Assembly: GCA_963833585.1 (NCBI GenBank)
Contig: CAWHYF010000006.1
Location: 744,001 to 808,000 of the forward strand
Length of the DNA: 64,000 nt
Direction of reading: 5' to 3'
Source of the DNA: Bog-756 sp963833585
GTDB taxonomy: Bacteria; Actinomycetota; Acidimicrobiia; Acidimicrobiales; RAAP-2
This document shows positions 18,456-27,953 of the stretch, one piece after another; positions within the stretch are counted from its first letter, which is position 1, and each line of letters begins with the position of its first letter. Below the pieces are notes generated by a model. It saw nothing but the letters and a program-made list of their open reading frames with translations. It had not been told where the DNA came from and did not search any database. The translations under genes and the position numbers were made by a program.

Positions 18456-18491
18456 AAACACCAACTCCACTTCCGCTAGTCACCGGCGTCG

Positions 18492-19373
18492 TCAGAGCTT
18501 TTCGACCAGCACCCGGAGGAGGTCGAAACCAACGCTCACTGTGCCGGTATATCCGGCGCTGCACACGTCGTCAGAGAATGCTGCCGCCTCGTCTGAGTTG
18601 TTCGGTGACGGAATGAGATGGGTGAGCACGAGGTGCGGCACTTGTGCCCGCTGGGCCATGGCCCCGAGCGCGACGGTGTCGGCGTGATAGTCGAAGATCT
18701 TCTCGAAGAACGTCCCGGCGATCATCGGCGCCATGGCCCTCGTTCGGCAGGCTTCATGGACGAGCACGTCGGCGCCGCGGGACAGTGCCTCCACTTCGTC
18801 GCAGACCCTGGTGTCGCCTGAGATGACGACTGCTCCGTCAGGCGTTTCGATTCGATAGGCGACGGCGTCGACAGGCTCATGGTGTACCGCGACGGCCTTC
18901 ACCGTGATATCTCCGTTCGGACTGGACCACACCACCTGCGGGGACGAGGACGGGGGGAATGTGGACACCGCGATCTCCGGGGCACGCCCTTGCACATGTC
19001 CGATGCGCAGCGCGATGTCTTCCGCGAATGGGTCGAACAGCGCCTCCAGGAACGGTTCCGTGGTACCTGTCGCCGTCACGATCGGGAGGGGACCACAGAA
19101 CGCCAACTGGTCCTCGAGCCAGCGGGTCATGGCCACGTCCGCCACATCGACCACGTGGTCACTGTGGACATGGGTCAGGAACAGCGCCGATAGTTCGTGG
19201 GGCCGCACCTCGAGGTCCGCCATCCGCAACACCGTGCCCCGACCAGCATCGAACTGCAATACCACGTCGCCCGACCGGACCATGGTCCCGGCACCCGCAC
19301 GGCCGGGCGAGGGATGTGGGACCCCGGTCCCGGTCAGGATGACTTCAGTCGGCAAGGCGCCGGTCCTGGTCAC
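18492..19373 (-). CDS. MBL-fold metallo-hydrolase, RNase Z/AtsA-like
   Basis: A 293-residue zinc hydrolase. The metallo-beta-lactamase signature THVHSDHVVDV is present, with GTGVPHPSPGRAG at the N-terminus, VISGDTR giving the bridging Asp, VHEACR and HLVLTHLIPSP for the remaining His ligands. This set is typical of the RNase Z-like/arylsulfatase branch, so a hydrolytic role in catabolism fits better than tRNA processing. GTG 19373 overlaps the 3' end of the upstream TetR gene by 29 bases, so the two are probably one transcript. Confidence 0.85.
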   Translation of the reverse strand: MTRTGALPTEVILTGTGVPHPSPGRAGAGTMVRSGDVVLQFDAGRGTVLRMADLEVRPHELSALFLTHVHSDHVVDVADVAMTRWLEDQLAFCGPLPIVTATGTTEPFLEALFDPFAEDIALRIGHVQGRAPEIAVSTFPPSSSPQVVWSSPNGDITVKAVAVHHEPVDAVAYRIETPDGAVVISGDTRVCDEVEALSRGADVLVHEACRTRAMAPMIAGTFFEKIFDYHADTVALGAMAQRAQVPHLVLTHLIPSPNNSDEAAAFSDDVCSAGYTGTVSVGFDLLRVLVEKL

Positions 19374-19995
19374 TTGACGGTCCGAGCGCGAGGAGGGAGA
19401 GCGTCCGATCGATGTGCTGGTCGACCGTGACCATGCGACCGTCGCCGAGGCGTTGGAGCATCGGTGCATTGGCGAAATGGAGCGCGCCGAAGCTGGTGAT
19501 GATCTCCCACACCTCTTCGACGGTGAGATCAGCACCCTGGCCACCGGCGCGGAGCGCCGACCAGGCGCCGGCAACCAGGTCGAAGCGAGGCGCCAGGTGA
19601 CGCTCGATGAGCCAGTCCAACCGTGCCGTCGGTGCACTGGCCTCCAAATTGATGATCCTGTTCAGCGCCGGTCGCTCGGCGGAGAACCGGATGAACCGCC
19701 CGATCGAAAGCGCGATCGTCCACCGATCGTCCGCAGTGCCGGGTTCGCCGACCAGTGAGGCGTCGAGTTCGACGAAGAGCCGGTCGACCGTGGACTGCCA
19801 GAGCCGCTCCTTGGACGAGAAGTGGTAGTTGATCTGGGGCTGATGGGCCCCTGCCCGCTCAGCGATGGACCGGGTGGACGCTGCATCGAAGCCGTGGGTG
19901 GCGAACTCGATCTCCGCCGCGTCGATGAGTGCCGTACGGAGCGTCGCCGGGGAACGTCGGGTCCTGACGGCAGCGACAGCCGGTGGACTTTCCAT
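19345..19995 (-). CDS. TetR family transcriptional regulator
   Basis: A 216-residue repressor. The N-terminal helix-turn-helix reads AALIDAAEIEFATHGFDAASTRSIAERAGAHQPQINYHFSSKERLW-like (residues about 20-65), textbook TetR. The C-terminal ligand domain has no assigned ligand. It is divergent from the FAH gene across 47 bases that contain a perfect palindrome (20015-20030). TAGTAT lies eight bases before the ATG, consistent with a leaderless or near-leaderless mRNA. Expected target: itself with the MBL gene, and the FAH-VOC-monooxygenase unit. Confidence 0.9.
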   Translation of the reverse strand: MESPPAVAAVRTRRSPATLRTALIDAAEIEFATHGFDAASTRSIAERAGAHQPQINYHFSSKERLWQSTVDRLFVELDASLVGEPGTADDRWTIALSIGRFIRFSAERPALNRIINLEASAPTARLDWLIERHLAPRFDLVAGAWSALRAGGQGADLTVEEVWEIITSFGALHFANAPMLQRLGDGRMVTVDQHIDRTLSLLALGPSSDQDRRLAD

Positions 19996-20014
19996 ATCGA
20001 GTGATACTACTCTG

Positions 20015-20030
20015 GTTATCGACCGATAAC
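20015..20030. promoter_or_regulatory. Likely TetR operator
   Basis: GTTATCG-AC-CGATAAC is a perfect 16-base inverted repeat in the short divergent region, upstream of both starts. Its size and place fit a TetR dimer. Confidence 0.65.
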
Positions 20031-20042
20031 AGAAGGAGTGAC

Positions 20043-20902
20043 ATGTTCCGACTCATCAGCACGGCAGGTCGGGCCGCCCTGGATGCTGGAGGTCAGGCGT
20101 TCGATCTTGCGGACCTCTCGGGAGATGAACGCCTGGCTGACCCGATGGTCGCCATTGCCCGATTCGAGGAGATGCATCAACTGTCCGCAGCCACAGGGGG
20201 TGCGTCCTCGCTCGGCATGACTGCCGGACTGACGCTCGACACACCGGTGCCTCGTCCACGCCAGGTCTTCGGCATCGGCCTCAACTATGCGGATCATGCG
20301 GAGGAGAGCGGCATGGAACCGCCTCCCGCACCGCTCACGTTCACCAAGTTCCCGAGTTCGATGGCCCCTCCCCACGCCGACATCCCACTGTCGGGAGCAA
20401 TGGTCGACTGGGAGGTCGAAGTCGTCGCCGTCATCGGTAGACAGGCACGGCATGTCACCGTCGAGAGACGCTGGTCGGTGATCGCCGGCCTCACCGTCGG
20501 CCAAGACATCTCCGACCGGCAGGTGCAGCTCACAGGTACGCCGCCTCAGTTCTCCCTCGGCAAGAGCTTCCCCGGCTACTCGCCGATCGGCCCGGCGGTG
20601 GTGTCGGTCGACGGGCTTCGCGGAACCGGATGATCTCGAGCTCACCTGTGAATGTCAGCGGCCAGCGCATGCAGCAGGGCCGAAGCAGCCACATGATCTT
20701 CTCGATCCCGCAGCTTATCGCCTACCTCTCCTCGGTTTGCACCCTCGAACCCGGTGACCTCGTCTTCACCGGCACGCCGTCAGGCGTGGGCATGAGCCGG
20801 AACCGCTACCTCGTCGAGGGCGACGTGATCATCTCAGAGATTCCCCAGATCGGCCGGCTCGAGAATCACTGCGTGGCCGGTCGACCGCCGGTGTCGCTAT
20901 GA
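20043..20902 (+). pseudogene. Fumarylacetoacetate hydrolase family protein, two frameshifts
   Basis: FAH-fold enzymes cleave or hydrate acyl-pyruvates in ring-cleavage pathways. From ATG 20043 (GAAGGAG site) the frame gives GIGLNYADHAEESG, the metal-binding DWEVEVVAVIG region, VGQDISDRQVQ and GKSFPGYSPIGPAVVSVDG, then hits a stop at 20633. One extra G in GGG near 20610 and one extra base near 20645 explain it: correcting both gives ...AEPDDLELTCE... joined to ...SGQRMQQGRSSHMIFSIPQLIAYL and TGTPSGVG, ending at 20902. Corrected length is about 285 residues, normal. The stop overlaps the next start as ATGA. I mark it disrupted as sequenced. Confidence 0.8.
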
Positions 20903-21827
20903 GCCTCCACCGCCTCCTCGGATTCACGACCGCCGTCCCCGACCCGACGTCCCTGGCCGCGTTCTACGGAGAGCTCGGCCTCGAAGGGAATGCGACGACC
21001 GGATTCGCCGGCAGTGACGGTGGTGCCGCGGTCATCCTGGACGAAGGTGACTTCCGGCGGCTGGTCCGGGTGAAACTCGGCTGCGACGGACCGGAGGACC
21101 TCGTGGCGATAGCGCGCCGTCTCACTGACGGGGGCATCACGCCCGTCATCGCCGACGATGAGGTGCAGGTGGTCGATCGGGCGAGCCGGGTCGAATTCAT
21201 CGTACGGGTGGCCGGACCGGCGCCGGCGCCTACTCCGCCCGCGCTCATCGTGCCCAACGCACCCGGTGCCACCGTCCGTGCCAACGAGCGCGCCCCGCAG
21301 TGTTCGTCGGGCCTCGGCCACCCCGTCGACTCGGCCACCTGGTGATCGGCACACCGGCCATCGACGAGACCCGGGACCTTCTGGTACAGGGCTTGGGCTT
21401 CAAGTTGACCGATGAGATCGACGGGGTCATCGCCTTCCTGCGGTGCTCACCGGACCACCACAACGTCGCATTGGTCGAGTCACCGGTTCCGCTCCTCCAG
21501 CACTACTCCTGGGAGTGCGACGACATCGACCACGTAGGTCACACCGCGACCGCGCTGTTGCGACCGGATTCGGAGCGTCACACCTGGGGACTCGGTCGGC
21601 ACTTCGCCGGCTCCAACTTCTACTGGTACCTGCGCGATCCCGCAGGCTCCTATCTCGAGCTGTACTCGGATCTGGATCAGATCCTCGACGACGAAGCCTG
21701 GGAGCAACGGGGACGGACGCCGTTCGAGTTCGAGCACGTCGCCAACTCATGGGGTCCCGACCTGCCCCTCGAGTTCATCGTGCCGCCCGACCTGGACCGG
21801 CTCCAGGCGGCGTGGTCCGATCGGTGA
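20899..21827 (+). CDS. Two-domain VOC (extradiol-dioxygenase-like) protein, one frameshift
   Basis: Two adjacent reading frames (20899-21345 and 21300-21827) are the two halves of one protein of about 309 residues, the size of a type I extradiol dioxygenase. The first half is the VOC domain starting LLGFTTAVPDPTSLAAFYGELGL. The second has RLGHLVIGT (first His ligand), WECDDIDHVG (second His) and YLRDPAGSYLELYSD (Glu ligand). Adding one C to a CCCC run near 21297 joins them as RAPAVFVG. Ligand spacing fits a ring-cleaving iron enzyme. Coupled to its neighbours by ATGA and GTGA overlaps. Confidence 0.8.
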
Positions 21828-22902
21828 GCGATTCGTCGTCCGCACCGGTCGATGTGGTCGTCGTTGGTGCCGGGCCGGTCGGATGCGCGCTCTCACTCCT
21901 TCTCGGGTTGCGGGGCAGGAGCGTCCTCCTGGTCGAGCGCCACGCCGGGCCCTATCCGCTGCCCCGCGCCGTTCACTTCGATGACGAGACCGCCCGCATC
22001 CTGCAGGCCTGTGGGCTCGGACCGGACCTGTCGGCAATATCGGAACCGGCCACCACCTACGAGTGGCGCAACGGGGACGGTGTCCCGCTGCTCCGTTTCG
22101 AGACGTCTGTGCAGGGCCGACAGGGATGGCCGACAGCCAACATGTTCAATCAGCCCGACCTCGAGCTCCAGCTCCTCGAACGGGTGAAGGCCACCGAGGG
22201 CGTCTCGCTCCTGTGGGGCCATTCCGCGATGGGGGCGGGTTGGGACACCGACGGGGCCTGGGTCGAGCTCGAGCCAACGGACGGCGGTTCCCGGCAACGG
22301 GTGAACGCGTCCTACGTCGTGGGCTGCGACGGCGCCAACAGCACGGTGCGTGACCTGCTCGGGACGACGTTCGAGGACCGCGGGTTCTTCTTCGACTGGC
22401 TGGTCGTGGACGTCGCCCTCCAGGAACCACGGGTCTTCGATCCCCCGAACCTCCAGGTGTGTGATCCCCGACGCCCCACAACCGTGGTGTCGGGCGGTCC
22501 GGGACGGCGCCGCTGGGAGTTCATGTGCCTGCCGGGTGAGACGCTCGAAGCACTCGACGAGGAGGAGGCCGCGTGGGCATTCCTCCAACCATGGGATGTC
22601 CGGCCCGACAACGCCACGTTGGTCCGCCACGCCGGGTACCGGTTCCGTGCCCGGTGGGCGACCCGATGGCACGAAGGTCGGCTCTTCCTCGCCGGGGACG
22701 CCGCCCATCAGACGCCGCCCTTTGCCGGTCAGGGAATGTGTGCGGGCCTCGCGCGATGCGGCCAACCTGGCGTGGAAGCTCGACTATGCCCTGGATCACC
22801 CGGAGGCTGCGGCGCTCCTCGAGTCGTACGACACCGAGCGGATTCCGCAGGCCGCTGCGGTGATCGAGATGGCGGCCGAACTCGGTCGGATCGTTTGCGC
22901 GC
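21824..22902 (+). pseudogene. FAD-dependent aromatic monooxygenase (PheA/MhpA-like), frameshifted and truncated
   Basis: A flavin hydroxylase of the PHBH fold, likely adding oxygen to an aromatic ring. Visible are the GAGPVG dinucleotide motif (VVVVGAGPVGCALSLLLGL), VGCDGANSTVRDLLG, and the second FAD motif LAGDAAHQTPPFAGQGMCAGL. One extra base near 22752 shifts the frame; the true sequence goes on as RDAANLAWKLDYALDHPEAAALLESYDTERIPQ...AAELGRIVC and then stops being recognisable at about 22900. About 150-200 C-terminal residues are absent, because sequence of the oppositely oriented amidohydrolase begins there. GTG 21824 overlaps the previous stop. Confidence 0.82.
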
Positions 22903-23621
22903 CAAGTCGCCCATCACGTCGGCCGCAGGGTCGACGTCCTGGAGCACGAGGGAAAAGGCGGCCACCCGGTCCGCAATCATCGGCCGTGTCGCGCCAGCGT
23001 GCGGGATCACGAACTCGACGTTTGGGTGCCGGGCGACGGTGCCGTTCAGCACCATGTTGACGACGGCCCGCGTGGTGTCGAACAGGAACTCGAGCATCGG
23101 ACGCGGACGACCGAACGACGTTCGATCCCAGCAGACGGGCGACGTGGGGTGGATGAACACGCCGCGCAGCGGCGGTCGAGCTCCGCGAAGACCCGCTCCA
23201 ATACCGGATCACCCAGATAGACGTCGTCGACGTGCGTGAGGAGTGCGAAGCCGTCCGAGCCCAGTTCGTCACAGCATCGGGTCAACTCCTCCAGGGACCC
23301 CTCGATATCGGGGAGCGGCAACGATGCAAGGTGCCCGAACCGACCCGGATGGGCACGCACCCACCGGTTGCCCTCGTCGTTCACCACCGTAGCGAGCGCT
23401 CGGGCCGCGCCGGCATCGCCAAAATAGACCCCGGGCGAGGAGATCGAGAGTAGCGACGTTCCGATCCCGAGCCGGTCCATGAGTGCCAGGTGACCGGCGG
23501 CGCTCCACGATGGCAGGACATCCATGCCATCCGGCGCTCCGTGGCAGGCGGCCTCTGCCGCCGCTCGGTAGTCATCGGGAAGGAAGTGCGCATCGAGGTC
23601 GATCCAGGTGGCCGGCATCAC
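22896..23621 (-). pseudogene. Amidohydrolase-2 family protein, frameshifted and 3'-truncated
   Basis: Second amidohydrolase-2 (decarboxylase-like) gene. Reading from GTG 23621 gives MPATWIDLDAHFLPDDY, GIGTSLLSISSPGVYFGD and FALLTHVDDVYLGDP. A missing base near 23160 moves the frame; it continues as VFIHPTSPVCWDRTSFGRPRPMLEFLFDTTRAVVNM and NVEFVIPHAG, then ADVMGDLA and breaks off at about 22900. The last third (with the late metal Asp, usually in a GSDYP motif) is missing. The end point is the same place where the monooxygenase ends. Confidence 0.78.
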
Positions 23622-24135
23622 GGACGGCCCTCGTCGGCCGGTCGGCGGCCGATGCGGTCAGTCCCGCGGGAGACGCCAGCAGTCTGTCCGTCGCCCGATG
23701 GATGTGCGCCACGAGCAAGAAGGCGACACGGTTGGCGTCCCGATCGAGGGCGGCGATCACGAGTTCGGCCTGTTCCTCGGACACATCCCGGTCGTGGTGA
23801 CTTCCGAAGGGAAGAGACCGGCTCCGACAGAGCTCGCCTGCGTCCCGGAGCGAGGACGAGATGTCCCTGAGCCGGCGATTCGGACAACCGTCGAGGAGGG
23901 CATCGTGGATTGCTTTGCGCTGCGATCCCGACGGCGTCCAATCGACTGGGCGGGTTGCTACCGGTCCCAGTTCGACGAGGCGGAGCCGGGATTCGCGTGC
24001 CCCGCCCATGCTGGTCCCGTACCGCTCGCCAAGGTCGGCGTACCGGAGCCGGAACCCCGGGCCGAACCAGCCGGCGAGGATGTCGGCGCGCAGTTGCGCG
24101 AACACCGGTTCGGCCCGGGGATCGTTCGGCACCAT
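23572..24135 (-). CDS. GntR/FadR-type regulator with internal deletion
   Basis: From ATG 24135 the protein begins MVPNDPRAEPVFAQLRADIL and has the winged helix (FRLRYADLGERYGTSMGGARES), then only the second half of an FCD ligand domain (KAIHDALLDGCPNRRLRDI, then LVIAALDRDANRVAFLLVAHIHRATDRLL). Between the two halves the usual 75-80 residues are missing in frame, so the protein is about 187 rather than 220-240 residues and the ligand pocket is probably lost. The 3' end overlaps the start of the amidohydrolase by about 50 bases. The longer upstream extension to 24366 is not coding. Confidence 0.6.
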   Translation of the reverse strand: MVPNDPRAEPVFAQLRADILAGWFGPGFRLRYADLGERYGTSMGGARESRLRLVELGPVATRPVDWTPSGSQRKAIHDALLDGCPNRRLRDISSSLRDAGELCRSRSLPFGSHHDRDVSEEQAELVIAALDRDANRVAFLLVAHIHRATDRLLASPAGLTASAADRPTRAVRDAGHLDRPRCALPSR

Positions 24136-24349
24136 CGGGACGGTAGCACCGCGGATGGATTCGCGAACATCAGATGGAGCTTCGAGAAGGTATTCCACTC
24201 TCGACGCCAGCTCCGGTACGCTCTGCCGGCGCGGCCGCATCTGCCGTTGCGTCGATGCCGAATGGCACCATCGGCGGCGGTGACGGCGTCGAGGTGGCGC
24301 GGGGCGGACCGACCCGCCGGAAAGCGCAAGTAGAGAAGGGACAGTTCGG

Positions 24350-25313
24350 ATGGGCGCATATGCCAATGCCTTCGGTCCAGTGAAGCCGGAAGCGACCTAC
24401 GTCGACCACGGTTACGAAGAGCGGCTGTTCGACACCGGGGAGGTCACACTCAACCATGTCGTCGTGGGAAAGGAGACGAATCCGGCACTCCTCTTGATTC
24501 CCGGCCAGACCGAGTCGTGGTGGGGCTACCTGGGCGCGCTCCCGCTCCTGGCCGAGCACTTCCACACCCATGTCGTCGATCTTCGGGGACAGGGTCGGTC
24601 GTCCAGAACTCCTGGCCGGTACACCTTGAACCTGATGGGAGGCGATCTCGTACGGTTCATCGACGACGTGATTGGCCGACCGACCATCGTGTCGGGCCTG
24701 TCGTCGGGCGGCGTGCTTGCCGCGTGGCTGTCGGCCTATGCAAAACCTGGTCAGATCATCGCCGCCCACTACGAAGATCCCCCACTCTTTTCGTCGGAAC
24801 TCGTCCCCAGCTGTCGGCCAGGGCGTGCGTCAGAGCATCGGCCCCGTGTTCGAGTTGATGCACCGATTCCTTGGCGACCAATGGAGCATCGGGGATTGGA
24901 ATGGACTCGATGAGGCCATGCAGGAGTCACTTCCTCCACCCCTGCAAATGGTGGCCTCGGCGTTCGCCCACGGCGAGGTGCCTCCGCAGAACCTCAAGGA
25001 ATACGACCCGGAGTGGGCCAAGGCGTTCTGGACGGGGACCGTCTGCGTGGGGTGCCCGCACGATCGGATGCTGACGGCGGTCAAGGTACCGGTCCTCTTC
25101 ACCCATCATTTCCGCATGGTCGATGAACAGTCCGGGGTACTTCTGGGTGCCACCTCCGATCTGCAGGCGGCACGGGCGCGCGACCTGGTCGCGAGCACAG
25201 GTCACCCTTGCGAGTACGTGTCGTTACCGTCGATGGGTCATTCATTCCACGGTCAGGACCCGGCGCAGTTCGTCAATACGCTCACGTCGTGGGACCAATC
25301 ACTGTCGACCTGA
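24350..25313 (+). CDS. Alpha/beta hydrolase, one frameshift
   Basis: An alpha/beta-hydrolase of about 320 residues, perhaps a meta-cleavage-product or ester hydrolase of the same catabolic region. The first frame has LLLIPGQTESWWG (oxyanion region), VVDLRGQGRSS and the nucleophile elbow GLSSGG; the second has PVLFTHHFR and the catalytic-His context SMGHSFHG. Dropping one C from CCCC near 24810 joins them as ELVPAVGQGVRQS. The gene is divergent from GntR. Confidence 0.83.
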
Positions 25314-25503
25314 CAGGTTGTGCCGAACTCGCCCTACCCAACCCGGCAGCAGCCGGACTGGTATCTCGTCCAACCGAGGCACACCCCTCCGCCTGCGCGA
25401 TTGCTGTTCAGGGCGGCAACTCTCGCCTGCACTGCAGGGCCGACTGCTCAAGCCAGCAGAAACCCGGCGGCGCATCAGCGCCCACCTCCGCTGGTCGGGC
25501 TGT

Positions 25504-27135
25504 TCAAGTTGCTACGTCACCGAGGACGACATTCTTCTCTGATTCCGTCCGATCGTGTGGAAGCTCTCTGGTGAAACCGAGAGAAATGAGGGCAAGTAGC
25601 GCGGCAGCCAGGAGCCCGGCCTTCAACGACCGGAGTTGAGCGGACTCGTAGTCGTCAACCAATGCGGTTGCTGTGGGCTCATCGAGCCCCGCCTTCTTTG
25701 CCGCTGCCTCGACTTCGGTAGACGAGACAAAGTTCGTATTGGAACCCGCTGCCACACCAACCTGGGCCGAAACCTCTGCACTGATGCGGGGATCGTGTTC
25801 GACATTGGAGATGAAGGTGCTGGTCAGTCCCATCAAGACGATGGCTCCGATGAGTGCCACACCGAGCGACGAGCCGAGTTGTTGCCCCGTGTACTGGAGT
25901 CCACCGGCCTCGCTCCGTCCGGACTCTTCGACCGAAGACTGGACGACGTTACCCAGCTGGGAAACCATCAAGCCCATCCCGATACCGAGGACGCCCATGC
26001 CGATGGCAAACCCCGCGTCAGAGAGGGTGGGGTTGATGGTTGAAAGCAGGATGAGTGCACCGGCCATCGTCATGAGTAGTCCGCCCCGAACGATGGACCG
26101 CACTGGGAACCGATTCGACAGTCTTGATCCGGTCGCGGCCGTCACGAACATGGTGATCGAGACGGGCAACATCTTGATGCCGGTCTCAAGAGCATTGAGT
26201 CCGAGGACCATCTGGAGGTAAAGCGGCACGACGAAGAACACGCCCATGAGGATGAGGTTCTGGCTGAACAACCCGATCAACCCCGATCTCACTGGCGGTA
26301 TGCGAGCAAGTGACAGGTGTACCAGTGGGTCGAGCTTCGTCTTTTCGCGGTGGCGCTGCCAGGTCACGAACCCCCAGAGCAGAACCCCACCGGCGGCAAT
26401 GACGAAGATTGTCAGCGAGAAGCCGAAAATGGTGACCGGTGAGTTCTTGGGCTTGAGCCAGCCCCAGGTGCTCGACTGCAAGACCCCAAAGACGAAGAGC
26501 CCGAGTCCGGAGGCCGAGAGCACCGAGCCGACGTAGTCGAGCTTTGGACGGGGAACTGGGCGGGGGGCATCTCCTACCTTGGGCGTCATCATCAGGATGA
26601 AGGCAACAATGATCACCTCACCAACAAAGACGATCCGCCACGTGGCCTCCGTGGTCGCCCACCCGCCCAGGATCGGTCCGACCGCGATTCCTGCTCCCGC
26701 GACTCCCCCGATGATTGCGTAGGCGACCTTGCGACGAGAGCCCTCGAAGTTGCCCGCAATCAGGGCGGCGAGCGCTGGGAGCACGAGGGCAGCTCCTATC
26801 CCTTCGAGCACCGACCAGCCGAGAGCCAGAACCACTACAGACTGTGAGGCTGCGGTCAGGGCCGAGCCACAGGCATAGATGACCAGGCCGATCACGAAGG
26901 CTCGGCGGCGGCCGATGATGTCGCCGATCTTGGCCCCGGTGAGGATCAGCATGGCCATCACCAGGCAGTAGAGGGTGATGACCGCCTGAATCGTAGTGAC
27001 CGTGGTGTGGAAATCCTGGACCAGTGCGCTGATCGAGACGTTCATCACCGACTGGTCGAGCACCATGAGGAACTGCGCCGCGGCCAGGGCGACGAGTGCC
27101 AGCCAGCCCTTGCTCGATGTCGCTTCGTCGTTCAC
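25504..27135 (-). CDS. MFS transporter, DHA2 (EmrB/QacA) family
   Basis: A 543-residue, 14-helix proton-driven efflux pump. The DHA2 markers are clear: LDQSVMNVSISALVQDF at helix 1, the antiporter motif GAKIGDIIGRRRAF and a motif-C-like GVAGAGIAVGPILGG in helix 5. A periplasmic loop of about 80 residues lies before the last helix. The frame is intact, unlike the genes to its left. Substrate unknown; its place beside a P450 and a kinase cluster suggests export of a drug or product. Confidence 0.92.
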   Translation of the reverse strand: MNDEATSSKGWLALVALAAAQFLMVLDQSVMNVSISALVQDFHTTVTTIQAVITLYCLVMAMLILTGAKIGDIIGRRRAFVIGLVIYACGSALTAASQSVVVLALGWSVLEGIGAALVLPALAALIAGNFEGSRRKVAYAIIGGVAGAGIAVGPILGGWATTEATWRIVFVGEVIIVAFILMMTPKVGDAPRPVPRPKLDYVGSVLSASGLGLFVFGVLQSSTWGWLKPKNSPVTIFGFSLTIFVIAAGGVLLWGFVTWQRHREKTKLDPLVHLSLARIPPVRSGLIGLFSQNLILMGVFFVVPLYLQMVLGLNALETGIKMLPVSITMFVTAATGSRLSNRFPVRSIVRGGLLMTMAGALILLSTINPTLSDAGFAIGMGVLGIGMGLMVSQLGNVVQSSVEESGRSEAGGLQYTGQQLGSSLGVALIGAIVLMGLTSTFISNVEHDPRISAEVSAQVGVAAGSNTNFVSSTEVEAAAKKAGLDEPTATALVDDYESAQLRSLKAGLLAAALLALISLGFTRELPHDRTESEKNVVLGDVAT

Positions 27136-27281
27136 ACTTCTCCTCGCCTGCAGGCTGGGTCCAGGGAATGCCCCGATGGGGTCAAGTAGGTCTATCTCAC
27201 CTCAGACTCCTTCGACAGCCTCCAGCTCCCCGGGCTCAGACTCCCAACGAACGGCGCCCGGTGCCGATGGAGGATCCGGAC

Positions 27282-27713
27282 CTACTTCTTCTTGGCTGTC
27301 CGCTGGGCGCCTGCTGCGGAGTTGGCCGAGACCGCGGCGCGAATGAGCTGTCTGAATGCTGCTTCCTTGATCTTCTCTCCTTCGCGGAGGTCGATCGCCC
27401 GCCGGGTGCTCCCCTCCAGACTGGAATTGAAGAGCTTCTTCGGGTCGTTGATGGAGGCGCCCCGAAAGAAGGTGAGCTTCACGACCTGCTTGTACGATTC
27501 CCCCGTGCAGATACCGCCGTCATGGGACCAGACCGGGACCCCGGGGGAGGTCGCCTTCTCCCATTTCCACTCCTCCTCGACGTCTGGGTCGGCATCGTGG
27601 ATGAGCCGGCGGACCTGAGCGAGGGTCTCGCCTCTCCAGTCTCCCAGTTCTTGAATCTGCTGGGTGATTCTCGCCGAAGCGGCCTCACCGTTCGGACGAC
27701 TTGTCGGTGTCAT
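27282..27713 (-). CDS. DUF1801 domain protein
   Basis: A 143-residue protein resembling the DUF1801/YdhG fold: GDWRGETLAQVRRLIHDADPDVEEEWKWEKATSP, then WSHDGGICTGESYKQVVKLTFFRGA and SSLEGSTRRAIDL. Its basic tail is QRTAKKK. ATG 27713 follows AAGGAGAGAAG closely, and upstream frame to 27779 is rejected. Function of the family is unclear; some members are frataxin-like or stress proteins. Confidence 0.82.
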   Translation of the reverse strand: MTPTSRPNGEAASARITQQIQELGDWRGETLAQVRRLIHDADPDVEEEWKWEKATSPGVPVWSHDGGICTGESYKQVVKLTFFRGASINDPKKLFNSSLEGSTRRAIDLREGEKIKEAAFRQLIRAAVSANSAAGAQRTAKKK

Positions 27714-27953
27714 CTTCTCTCCTTGTGGACCGGGGCCGGGCAGTTCGCCGGAATCGTCATGCCTAAGAGGTCGGAACATCGTCCCACTACTTCCCTCGCC
27801 GATCAGGGTCCGAGGGGCTCAGGCGTCTCGACCAGAAGTTTGGCCCACCACATTGTCCCTGGTCGGAGGGCCCGGGCACAAGGTGGGCGGGGACACCGCC
27901 CCGATCCCGGCATCGCTGGAGAGAACCTCTTCACCTTCGCAAGACCCTGGGCA

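Noticed and set aside
18492..19637. A 381-residue MBL protein starting at 19637
   Set aside because: The extra N-terminus lies wholly inside the TetR gene and has no MBL homology; GTG 19373 gives the normal length.
21443..23239. A single 598-residue monooxygenase
   Set aside because: Its first 127 codons overlap the VOC gene in another frame and its last 150 are a frameshift product over the antisense amidohydrolase.
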